Part shown: piece after piece, positions 21,001-30,032 of the stretch
Position numbering within the stretch: the stretch's first letter is position 1
Layout: each line of letters starts with the position of its first letter
Source of the DNA: Hymenopellis radicata
Taxonomy: Eukaryota; Basidiomycota; Agaricomycetes; Agaricales; Physalacriaceae
Assembly (NCBI GenBank): GCA_015501595.1
Contig: JADNRX010000573.1
Span: forward strand, 1-32,267
DNA length: 32,267 nt
Direction: 5' to 3'
Position numbers and translations under genes: made by a program
The notes under the pieces: generated by a model
What the model was told of the DNA's origin: nothing
What the model saw: only the letters and a program-made list of their open reading frames with translations
Databases searched by the model: none

Positions 21001-23886
21001 CTCCAACTCCTTCAGCGCTTGACAGGGACAGTTGAGGTGTCAAATATCCTGATTCAGAAGCCGGAATGGGATAGTCGACCGCGACGGTTGAAGCTTCCCG
21101 CGGTTGACAAGGATGGTGTGGTCATCGACTCAAAAGTTGATCATATCAATCCTGGAGCGTGGAGGGGTGATGTCTCATTAGCTGGGGTTTCATTTCTGAC
21201 GTGTTGGCGAGGTGGACGACGATTGGTTCAGGATGAGCTCCCCGAACTTGCACCCTATCTCACTCTCCTCGATGAGGATACACGAGACATTGACATGTTC
21301 AGTCCTCTCGGAAAACTCCTTTTCGATCAACCTCTCGCGCCTGACGACAATGAAGATGATGATCCAGATGACGAGGAGGATACCACCACCGCTGTCAATC
21401 CTGTCACGAACGACCTTGACACTGACGCGGAGTCAGACGAGCCGCAGTCAGACGAGCTGGAGTTGTTACCGCCCCAAGCTGCTCCTGCTGCGAATCACAA
21501 TCATGAGGCTGCCACATCCGTGATGATTGATCTTGAGGACGACCTTGTGGAGATGGAGGTAACACCAACACCGAATGGCTTCGAGCGATCTGTCATGATG
21601 GATGGCAAGAACATCAATAAAGCACGCGCAATCAAGATCTATTCGGAACATCGCACCTTCGCAACGTCAACCGACCGTTTGAAGCGTGTGCAGGGGATTC
21701 CACGTTTTAACGTGACGGAGTACATTGACAGCGAAACCGCGACACCAGTATTGGAACCTGGTGATACAATTGCAACTCTACTTCTGTGCGAAGATCACCT
21801 CTTTCTCTGCCTTGGCGCAGTGACAGATATCTCTATTGGCACGTCCTCTGCTGATTACGTTGAGCTTGATGTTCTAAGCGAGGATGGTGTATTCATTACC
21901 TTCCAAATCATTAACCTTGTACGTGCCACGGTCGAGGACGATGCTACTTCTACGCATGACTGGCGAACTCGTCAACGCGAGAAGCCCGACACATTTCGCA
22001 TTTCGGGTCAATTTGTTCAACCCGTCACTTTGACACTTGCTGTCCCGCCGACTGGGAAGACATTTTGGCCGGTCGATAGTAACACACTCCTCGAGCTGGC
22101 ACGCGATCTGCTAAGACGCGTCAATTCATCACCGTTGTCTTTGGCATCCCGGAAGAATACCATCATACCTTCAGCAAAGCGCACGCGAGAGTTTCCATAT
22201 CGTGAAGAGAGCGGTACGTATAGTTCAGTACCTCGATAAACAGTCTGATTAGTTTGAGTAGGAAAAGTATGCTTCAACTGCGAATTGGACTCACAGCAAC
22301 AACGACATGCCGATGGACTGTTCTGCTCATTCTGCTCGAAGCCTTCCGTTCCCTTCGATCTCACGCAACCCAAAATGATCCTCACACACATCGGCTCACA
22401 CATCCTTCACGGCGGGCTCACTGGCGAGAGGTGTGGCATGTGTGGTGCACTTGCACCACAGTGTCAATACTTCTTGACTAAAGGCGCTAATCCGCAAGTC
22501 GATCGTGAGCGCACACATGGGTGTCCTGTTTTTGATTCGCTCGAAACGCGTGGGTTCCGTTATGCCACAGCAGCGCAGTCCATTGCGAGTAACCCATGCT
22601 CCAATGTTCCTATACGATGCCAGATCTGTACGCGTCAGAATCCGAAGGCAGCGGCAATCTGGAAGTACACCGCTAAAGCCCATTACATGAGCAAGCATCC
22701 CACGGCAGATCTGAACTTGTACAAGTCGGATTGGGAACTGTCGAAGTCAGAGGAGGCAGCAATGAAGAAGGAGTATCGGGAACGTGCCAAGAAGTCCAAG
22801 CCGAAGAAGAATCGGGCGAAAGAGAAGTCGAAGAAAGAGATTGGCGAGCTTGTAATCTCGCAAGCTCACAGTACGCGTACAACACAGAGGTGAGTGTTCA
22901 AAACAATGATATTAATTGTACTAATACTTTGTGATAGTGCACAAGCATTACCTAGAGGTCGCCGTGAGGAGGGTACCGAATATGAAGAAGAAGACAACAT
23001 ACCAGCTGTTCCGAGACGAAGACTGCAGGCGGCGATTCGGCGTGTCGAGTCGGACACCGAGGACATCAACAGCATCGAGAACCACCCAAGCACGGTCACC
23101 AGCACAGGTCGCGACGAGCAAGCCGGGACCACCCAACCCCGACCCCGACCCCGACCCCGACCCAAACCTCGACCAACTCAAGTTCCTCCCGTTCCAGAGG
23201 CTGATGACAGCGAGTTTAATGAGCCCGATTCGCCTCCTATGACTGACGTGGAGATGGATGTTGTACACGCTGGTGGTGGAGATGCCTCTGATGAAAGTGA
23301 CGACCTATACATATCATTGGAGCGATCACTGCAATACCGTCAAGAAAGACTCGCCGAACTGCAGGGCAACATACCTCTTTCCCCGAACAGATCCACACAT
23401 TCCGCAGGCCCTACAGTTCTCACAGCATCCCAGAATGCGCCGGATCTGGCTGCAGCAGAGTCAGATATCCCGATGGCAGCCACTTCGGCTGGCGAAGTGG
23501 ATCCTGTTAGAGCCAGCGGAGAAGGAGTTATATCTCCTCATGCGCCAACGTCGCCTCAAGCTCCAGTGGTACCCACAGTCGACGACGCGCCAGCAGAAGC
23601 CTCCGGAGAGAGACGGTCAGGGCGGAAGAGGAAGGCCAGAGTCGTAGCCGACACGCTGGGCATGTGCATTTGTGGCAAGACGTTGTCGAATGCCGAGCGG
23701 AAGGTTGCCGTGGTCTGCAAAAGCCCAGGGTGTGAGACCATTTGGGTATGTATTGATTTTCGCATGTTTCTTCATCTAATTGGCATTTAGTACCACCAAG
23801 AATGTCTGGAATTGGATTACATACCGGTAAAATGGAGCTGCAGCGATTGTGAGACCCGCGAGAAGCCAGGAAAGAGACGACGATGA
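18038..23886 (+). CDS. Large P/THAP9-like transposase with BED and PHD fingers
   Basis: Exons: 18038-18067, 18119-18841, 18888-20034, 20089-22213, 22262-22889, 22938-23745 and 23791-23886. All phases agree apart from one extra G near 18678-18680 (FGY-stop becomes FGIEMDVDKA). About 1850 residues. N-terminal BED-like finger: CPACGVV with HVGSQIC. Core acidic motifs are FDEISVEKRIRWDD (Asp at about 578), SIASDGETRRG (Asp at about 696) and GTDRLETLFGILR (Glu at about 919). The 223-residue gap between the last two is close to that of P-element transposase (D230, D303 and E531, from memory). Then come an acidic linker, Cys/His clusters (CFNC; CSFC-H-H; CGMC; RCQIC with H-x4-H), an RPRPRPRPKPRP run and a C4HC3 PHD finger: CIC, CKSPGC, YHQEC, CSDC. 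PHD fingers usually read histone tails, so chromatin-directed insertion is a fair guess. Family assignment is by eye. Confidence 0.8.
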
Positions 23887-23905
23887 CGGGAGAGACGCGA
23901 AGTCG

Positions 23906-24755
23906 GATAGGGTGCCGCGCAATGGCACTGAGGGCGGGTGCACCATACGACACAATGATAATAATCCTGAGTATTCAGAGGCTCGAATGCATCGAGATTT
24001 GACATGATTTGAGGCAGAACTGGGTGAGATATGAGATTAAAAAGCTGGTATGTCTGTAAGGATAGACAGTACAGGATGGGGCGCTGTGCGACGGCGCTAA
24101 GGGCGCGCGCGCCGTACGACATGACGGTCGGAATCCTGGGTACCCAAAGGCTCAGGAGCATCAAGACTTGGGGTGATTTGAAGGAGAAATGGGCGAGATA
24201 TGGGATTAAAGAGAAGGGGGTATATCTGGCAGGTGATCGATGCCGGATGGGGCGCTGCCCGACGACGCTGAGGGCGGGCGCGCCGTACGACACGACGGTC
24301 GGAATCCTGGGTACCCAAAGGCTCAGGAGCATCAAGACTTGGGGTGATTTGAAGGAGAAATGGGCGAGATATGGGATTAAAGAGGAGGGGGTGTATCTGG
24401 CAGGTGATCGATGCCGGATGGGGCGCTGCCCGACGACGCTGAGGGCGCGCGCGCCATACGACACAACGGTCGGTATCCTGGGTATTCAAAGGCTCAGGAG
24501 CATCAAGATTTGAAGAGATTTGAGCAAGAACTAGGCAAGATATGAGATGAAGATGGAAGTAGCATGTCTATAAGGATGGACCGTACCGGATGGGCCGCTG
24601 CGCGATGACGCTGAGGGCGGATGCGCCATACAACATGATGGTCAGAATCCTGGGTATCCAAAGGCTTGTGTGCATCAAGATTTGAAGAGATTTGAGCAAG
24701 AACGGGGCAAGATATGAGACGAAGATGAAAGTAGGATGTCTATATATAAGGAATG
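23906..24755. repeat. Five-unit tandem array, about 171-bp period
   Basis: Units begin at 23906, 24075, 24246, 24417 and 24589 (spacing 169, 171, 171, 172), each opening with GATGGGGCGCTG or a variant. Units 2-4 are most alike. The array starts 20 bp after the transposase stop codon. A period of 171 is 57 codons, so both strands show long repetitive open frames (plus 24031-24513; minus 23817-24464); these are judged by-products of the period. Confidence 0.9.
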
Positions 24756-24971
24756 ATGGAGATGTGGCGGAAGGGTGGTGGGCGGATTCTGTTCACTCCT
24801 TCTCCACACTCATCATCTGGCCGGTAGAGTCATCAGGCAAGTCGCGTAGTGGATAGAATAAAGCTGAGGTGGCAGGAGGAGACAAGGAGGCTGCCACGTG
24901 GAACAGCGCTAACACGGTGACATCGGTGTCAGTTCCTTAGCGCTAAAGCGGTGATAACGGGGTTATGGGAG

Positions 24972-25024
24972 ATGACGCACTTCGTCCTGCAGATTCTGAG
25001 AAACGCAAGGCAGAAGTGCGTCAT
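24972..25024. other. Hairpin in right arm of transposon C
   Basis: Perfect 12-bp arms ATGACGCACTTC (24972-24983) and GAAGTGCGTCAT (25013-25024) flank a 29-nt loop, with imperfect extension of pairing into the loop. The role is unknown; possibly a terminator-like or protein-binding structure. Confidence 0.6.
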
Positions 25025-25443
25025 TTTAAAGGGGCCATGTTCTGAAGGCGCTGCATTGCAGTTGAGCACATTTGGTGCACACGCCTCGTTGGCTTATTCG
25101 AGAGGAGGTCAAGAGGAGGTGCTTGTCCGGGTCCGCACCACGAATCGTGCCATGAGTCTTGTTGAGAATCTTCTCCGCCTGCTAGAACAGCGGCTTCACC
25201 GGCTGCACTAGCTCGCTATCATCGCGCTCCATCTGGATGTTGGGTTGTCCTAATATAGTAGGAGACGTGCGTCGCCTACGCAGGTCGAGCCAAGCATCGA
25301 TAAGTGACTGCGAGATGGGGAAAAACGACGGGATAGTTGCATTAATCGCAAGCATCATGGTGGTGGACGAGAATCAAGTGCAGGGGAAGTGCGGGGATGA
25401 TCAAAAGCGGTAAATAGCGCAACACGTGACTATATGACGTCAT

Positions 25444-25485
25444 GTAGGTAGGTAGGTCCACATTTGAGGTGCGAAAAAAGTTATT
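25444..25485 (+). repeat. Right subterminal repeat of transposon C
   Basis: GTAGGTAGGTAGGTCC, then GAGGTGCGAAAAAAGTTATT, matching 17825-17863 in the same orientation. The repeat starts 37 bp inside the left terminus and ends 39 bp inside the right terminus. Confidence 0.75.
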
Positions 25486-25524
25486 CGGCCTCGTGTACAT
25501 TAACTTACTTATGACATACCCTTG

Positions 25525-25532
25525 TGCTGCTG
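25525..25532. repeat. Right target-site duplication of transposon C
   Basis: TGCTGCTG, identical to 17780-17787. Confidence 0.9.
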
Positions 25533-26700
25533 CAGACCTTGAGGGGAACCGCAAATCAGGGACATGTCGTCAGCGTGTTCGAGGTGGGACACAAAGGTAA
25601 CCAAAAGCTTAAAGTCGTCATCATGAGGAATAAGCTTAAGATCGTACATAAAAATAATCCACAGCGTGGGAGAAGCGGGATCGCCAATCAAGACACCCAT
25701 GCGAGCAATGAATTCCTCTGACAGGTCGTTCCCTTGAGAGACGATGTAAACCATGTCGCGGTATAGAATTCGAAGCCAGTCAAAGATCTTCCCAGTTGCC
25801 CCTAGCTTGTGAAGCTTCAGCCACAGCGCATCATGATTTGTCGATGGGAACGCGTTGCTAATATCAACAAATGCCACCCACGCAGTGTCACCTTTAGCAA
25901 AGGCCTGATCTAGCAGTGTCTGTAGGATAAACATATTGTTATTGGTGCGATAACCTGGGCGGAAGCCATTCTGCGAGGCTGGAATCACACCGATACTATT
26001 GGCCCAGGCATATAGACGCTTGTGAATCATCAACGTGAGCAGCTTTAGAATGCAGCTTTCGAGACCTATTGTTCGGTAGCCTTCCGGCTTTGTCTGATCT
26101 TTCCTTTCTTCGGAATCGCAATGATCCGAGCCACCACCCAGCTTAGAGGAACCTCTGCTCTATCCATACACTCATTCAGGATGTCTCGTAGACTGTCGTT
26201 GTCCAGCAGAAGCACATCAGTGACTGTCTTCTTATCAAACCACAAGACGGAGATGCACGGTGCGACTGCAGATGAGACTTTCCCGCACTGACTTCCTCTG
26301 ATGTCCACGGCTGAGAGCACGCTGCATAAGAACTCTCGTTCTCTGGTTCTGGAGAAGGAAACGGGATCTCCTCGGCTGCAGCATGCACCTGATCCCTCAT
26401 CCTTTGAATGGGGTCGTCCGAGGGTAAGATTGAAGGATTCATACGTTCTTTGAAATGTGTGGCAAATGCGCTCATGGAGACTAATGGTGGACGTGGCTTC
26501 ACCCGTGAAGCTTCTTGATCGTCTTCCAGAACTTAGTTGAGGATTCTGACGAATCCAAGAGCTCACGAAGGTTATCAGCCTTGACCTTTCGCGCACCAGA
26601 GCGTCCACGATGCGGCAAGCGCTGAGAGTGTCTCCACTGTTGCAAGACGGTCCTAGCATCTTTCTTCGCATCTGAGATTATTGGTATCTCCATGAGCGAC
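25533..26700 (-). pseudogene. LINE reverse transcriptase, catalytic part (split by C)
   Basis: The best-preserved stretch is 25533-26033. It shows QNGFRPGYRTNNNMFILQ, the motif A equivalent FVDISNAFPSTNHD, GDPASPTLW and the motif C equivalent HADDMSL, in which the usual Tyr before the Ala-Asp-Asp is His. Upstream, DQTKPEGYRTIGLESC follows IPKKGK only after a one-base shift near 26095, and a further shift lies near 26330 (PENESSYAA to SAVDIRG). This is an inactive copy. The coding frame runs directly into 17787 after removal of transposon C. Confidence 0.75.
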
Positions 26701-26804
26701 GTGACCACCTTTTCTATCGACGAGTCATCGTTGTCATCCACATCAACTGCCTCGTACGGCTCCATAGCCATAGAGTAGGGCTCGTCCGGAAGAGGAAGAT
26801 GTGC

Positions 26805-27210
26805 ACCAGCCTTTGCGAGAACGTCTGCCTGATCATTTCCATAGTTACCACTATGGCCTTTGACATGAATCAATGTTAGCTGAGCTTGACGCTGGCCAGC
26901 CACACTGAGATCTCCTTGAGTAAGTCCGCATTTTCACAGCTCCAGCCCGTCCTCGCGTGATGAGGCGCCCAGTATACAATAGGCCGAATGGCATACTCTG
27001 AGTCCGTATAGATCTGCAAACTTCCAGCCAGAGGGTGATCTGCAGCGCTCGCAGGATTGAGAGCAGTTCACCTCGGATTATTCGTCTGTTTTCCGTAACA
27101 CGCGCGATGACAATTAAGCGGCTATCGCGCCAGCAAATACGCCTGCACCAGCTGCGGCTTGAGACGTTCCATTGAATAAGCACGATCCGTCGCAGTATAC
27201 GACCCTTCGG
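26805..27210 (-). pseudogene. LINE RNase H domain located upstream of reverse transcriptase
   Basis: All catalytic landmarks of an RNase H fold are readable across frameshifts: VVYCDGSC (Asp), TENRRIIRGELLSILRAL (Glu), IYTDSEYAIRPIVYW (Asp) and HVKGHSGNYGNDQADVLAKA (His and Asp). The domain lies between the endonuclease and the reverse transcriptase, whereas LINEs such as the Tad and I clades place it after the reverse transcriptase. Stops and shifts make this copy non-functional. Confidence 0.65.
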
Positions 27211-27379
27211 GGTCGTAACCAGTCAGCGATGATGCTGCCGAACACGTCCCATATAAACGCGTGCACGACATTCCTCGAGAGAGAGGGCGGAGTCAAGAAT
27301 TGCGTCGATACGTGTATCAAGAAAACTTTTGGGGCGTGCGTCAATCATCAAGAACTCGCGGTTCGGAACGCGGTAGGCT

Positions 27380-28126
27380 TGGCACCTGCACCTGCGGTAG
27401 CTCCACTGTGAGAGATATTGACGCGTGATCAGACCACGCACGCAGGCGTGGACTGACGACCAGTGATGAGACCTTGTCGAGAATGAGTGAGAGCATAATG
27501 CGTAGTCAACAACTGCGACTCGTTCTGTATCACTTGTTTTGCTCTGAAATGACGTCCAGCACGATGAAGAAGCCCCAAAGCGAGACAGGCCATTCAGTAG
27601 TACCAGATCTGAGTCCTGGCCAGTTCAAGCAGACTCTTTCCTCGCCGGTCAGAAGTCGGATCGCATGAGACTCGAGCCGGGTGAGCAGGCCTGCAGATTG
27701 AGCCGCTGTCCGGCCATTGAAGTCAGTCGTCCCGATAACTGGCCTGTTCAGTAGCATAACGCAGCAAGTGACTCCTCAGGCGTTGGAGAGGATGAAGAGA
27801 CGCCCAGTCTGACCATGGGCTTCCATGAGGCAGTACGTAGGCGTTGACTAACACAAACGAGGCACAATCTAAGATCTGCAAGTCTGGCGCTTCAAGAGCA
27901 TGAAGCGGAGTAACAGCTAGTGTTGAGCGATATATCGCAGCCACGCCTCCCCAATTTCGGCGCATAGATGCCGGAGGTTTGCGTGAGATAGCGAGGATTG
28001 AATACCCTGGCGGAAGGCGCAGAATATCCTCTTGTCCAGGAATCAGGTGCGTTTCCTGGAACAGGTTGATGTCGAAACGCGTCAGCACACGACGAAACTT
28101 TCGGTTTGTTAGACCAGCTGCGACCT
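27380..28126 (-). pseudogene. LINE AP-like endonuclease domain, 5'-truncated
   Basis: The sequence begins in GLTNRKFRRVLTRFDINL and continues with FQETHLIPGQ (QET metal-binding Glu), NWGGVAAIYRS, VLVNAYVLPHGSPWSDW, TDFNGR (the (G)DFN block) and WSDHASI (C-terminal SDH). A frameshift lies near 27740 between the 5' half and the DFN block, with additional breaks after it. The first strands of the fold, including the usual WNxxG start, are missing because the element is truncated at 28126. Confidence 0.65.
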
Positions 28127-29202
28127 GGTATCCCGCTCTCGAAGACAAGCTTGTGAATCTCCTCGATGAGCTCGATCCAGCCATCCAGCTGCGTCTCGCT
28201 GGTGTGATTGACAGCCATCTGGATTCCAAGGAAGAACTGGAGCTTCTGATTGTTCTCGTCGATGACAGTCGCGAATTTCGTCTCGTACGTCTCGTTCTTG
28301 TGGCTGGTTCCGTCACCGCTGATCGTAACACCTGTTGACAGCTCAGTTAGTGCGATTCTAGCATTATTTCTAGAAACACCGTTACCTTTAGCACCTTTCA
28401 GTGCCTCGGCAAATTGAAGCTTAGACGCGTTGCCAGCCTCTTTACCGATTCGTCCGACACTGCGTCTTGACACATTACCCTCGACCGTCACGCCGAATGC
28501 AGCTCCAATGCGTTTGAAAGCGCGAACAACTTTGTTAGCTGGGACATTGTCGAGAGCTACAAGCTCATTCAAGACATTTCGGGCCTCGTCTGGGATGGTA
28601 CCATCTTCCTTGAGATGGAATGTACGCTTCTCCGCCTGTTTCTGCTCGAAGAGACGCGTTGCTCGCCGCATCACGGTGGCCAATCGGTCCGGGATGCGCT
28701 TTATCTTGGCCTTCAGGGCGTGAATCTCCTTCTGGTAGCGTGATTTGTCGGCTTGAATGCGGGAATTGGTGGCGTGAAGGTCGGATATGGTCCCCTTCTG
28801 TCTGCAGTTCTCCTTCTGACACTCATCCAGCTGCACATCTCGCATCTCTATATCCTCCTTGAGCTCTCTCTTCGCATCCCTCTCCTTCTCAGCTGTCTTC
28901 TGCCAGTACCTTGCCCTCTTTGCTTGTTTATCCCGATCCTGCTTAAAATGATTGCCCCGCTTCTGTGATTTCTCGAGGAGGTGAGTGTGCTCTGTGACCG
29001 AAATCAGCTCCTCATTCTCCTTATCAGAGTCCAAGTAGTCGTGTTCGCCGACATTGGAGGAGCTGGACTCGGGCAGATGGTTCTTTGCAGCGTTAGCGGC
29101 AGCAAGCTGCGCCCGTCTGCTAGATTTCGATTTGCGTCGCGTTGGAAGGCCTTTGTAGCGCATGGAGTCGTTGATTCGCTTCGTGTCGTCGCATTTTGGC
29201 AT
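28127..29202 (-). pseudogene. Probable DDE transposase A, N-terminal third
   Basis: This is about 358 codons from an ATG (29202) giving MPKCDDTKRINDS, then a basic stretch (RRKSKSSRRAQLAAANAAK), a long coiled coil (about residues 80-200) and SGDGTSHKNETYETKF, whose Asp is a candidate first catalytic residue, followed by VNHTSETQLDGWIELIEEI. The frame breaks off after HKLVFESGIP where the LINE begins. The C-terminal continuation is at 16130 and downstream on minus; the two parts are in frame if two TACC units are kept. Together they give about 1000 residues, my recollection of the usual size of this mushroom family. Confidence 0.7.
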
Positions 29203-29374
29203 GAATGGGGTGCAGACGGAGCGTACAGAATGCCAAACCAGTCGACGATCGCGACGCGTCTATAGTGTTTATCTCTGTTTATTCCTGTCAACACGACTTG
29301 GGCCCATCCGATTCTTGGAGTCTCAGCGCCACCACCCTCTCTGCTCGGAGATGCACGGATTATCCATTTTTTGG

Positions 29375-29501
29375 CATTTTATTTGTATTTACCCAGCGAA
29401 AACTCGGAAAAGGTATGTGTATGGCAGAGCAATACACAGCATTTTGACCATCCAACTTAAATTTCATATATGTCTCTGGGTAAATACGAATAAAATAAAA
29501 T
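29375..29501. repeat. Inverted repeat upstream of transposase A
   Basis: 'gtatttacccag' (29385-29396) pairs with 'ctgggtaaatac' (29476-29487), and imperfect AT-rich extensions lie outside both arms. The spacer is about 80 bp. The right arm contains AATAAA-like words. It could be a promoter-side hairpin of element A or a remnant of a small AT-rich element; there is no clear TSD. Confidence 0.5.
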
Positions 29502-29568
29502 ATCGGGGCTATCCCGCGAAAGAAATACATGGCTCGCATATTCCGTTCATAGATCTAAGGCCAGCGCG

Positions 29569-29591
29569 GTTGGTTGTTGTTGTTGTTGTTA
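29569..29591. repeat. (GTT)n microsatellite
   Basis: Seven to eight GTT units with one interruption. Non-coding. Confidence 0.8.
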
Positions 29592-30030
29592 AACAGCCGA
29601 TTGGCCCACAGGACCGGCTGGCCGCAAGAGGTGCGCACGCGATGACGACATAAGCCATCACCCTTACGTCTCTTGCGCTCTCTACCCTCCCAAGAAGCCG
29701 AGCTCACCGTCGAACCACGGCGGTAGAACTTCAAGGTCAGGCAGGAGCACCAAAGGAGAGGAGAATACGAGAAGTATGTTCACAATTCAAAAGAGATAGT
29801 GCTCGGCTTGTTCGGCGTGAGCTTCATCCGGCAATCACCGGCAAACTGTACAGTGCGACTGAAGCCACCAAAACTTTACCAACGTTGAGCCAGCTGCAGG
29901 CGGCCAAAACAAAACAAAAAACCAAAAAATATATATATGAGGCCGTCATCGTCGCTTGAACCGACATACCCAAGATGCCAGTTCAACGATAAGGTAGAAA
30001 GAGACAGAAGCGGTTTGCATGTCTCTCGCA
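29592..30030. other. No gene identified
   Basis: No frame with start context or motif was found. A short alternating AT run (atatatata) lies near 29929-29937. Confidence 0.4.
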
Positions 30031-30032
30031 AT

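Larger units (their letters stand above)
17788..25524 (+). mobile_element. Complete P-element-like DNA transposon (C), 7737 bp
   Basis: The terminal inverted repeats start CAAGGGTATGTC (12 bp perfect), continue as NNAAGTA, and share a further GTACAC at position 26-27 on each side; the left end is at 17788 and the right end, on minus, at 25524. The flanking direct repeat is TGCTGCTG (8 bp, perfect). The empty site restores the reverse-transcriptase frame of the host LINE, which proves the boundaries independently. Order inside: left terminal region, a seven-exon transposase gene (18038-23886), a tandem array (23906-24755), then a right arm with a hairpin. CA-starting ends and an 8-bp duplication fit both the P and hAT superfamilies; the encoded protein favours a P/THAP9-like core. 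It appears to be the youngest insertion in the window. Confidence 0.9.
16131..28126 (-). mobile_element. 5'-truncated LINE retrotransposon (B), split by transposon C
   Basis: The LINE's own sequence is about 4.26 kb once the 7737-bp insert (17788-25524) and one TSD copy are discounted. The minus-strand domain order is: endonuclease (about 27380-28126), RNase H (about 26805-27210), reverse transcriptase (about 25533-26700 and 17101-17787), and C-terminal Cys/His region (16379-17100). The 5' end falls inside the endonuclease, just before GLTNRKFRRVL, as expected for incomplete target-primed reverse transcription. The 3' end is a short (TACC)n run (16131-16145 on plus as gtaggtaggtagg) instead of poly(A). 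It lies inside the transposase A frame; GGTA is shared by both junctions, so the target duplication is short or ambiguous. Several frameshifts and stops show it is inactive. Confidence 0.75.

Noticed and set aside
24031..24513. 160-codon plus-strand ORF made of 57-residue repeats, and the 215-codon minus-strand ORF opposite (23817-24464)
   Set aside because: Both arise because the 171-bp tandem unit is a multiple of three; no start context, splice sites or domain supports either.
17788..25524. hAT superfamily assignment for transposon C
   Set aside because: CA-starting ends, an 8-bp TSD and a BED finger fit hAT, but no hAT C-terminal dimerisation block is visible and the acidic motifs match P/THAP9 better. 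Kept as the main alternative.
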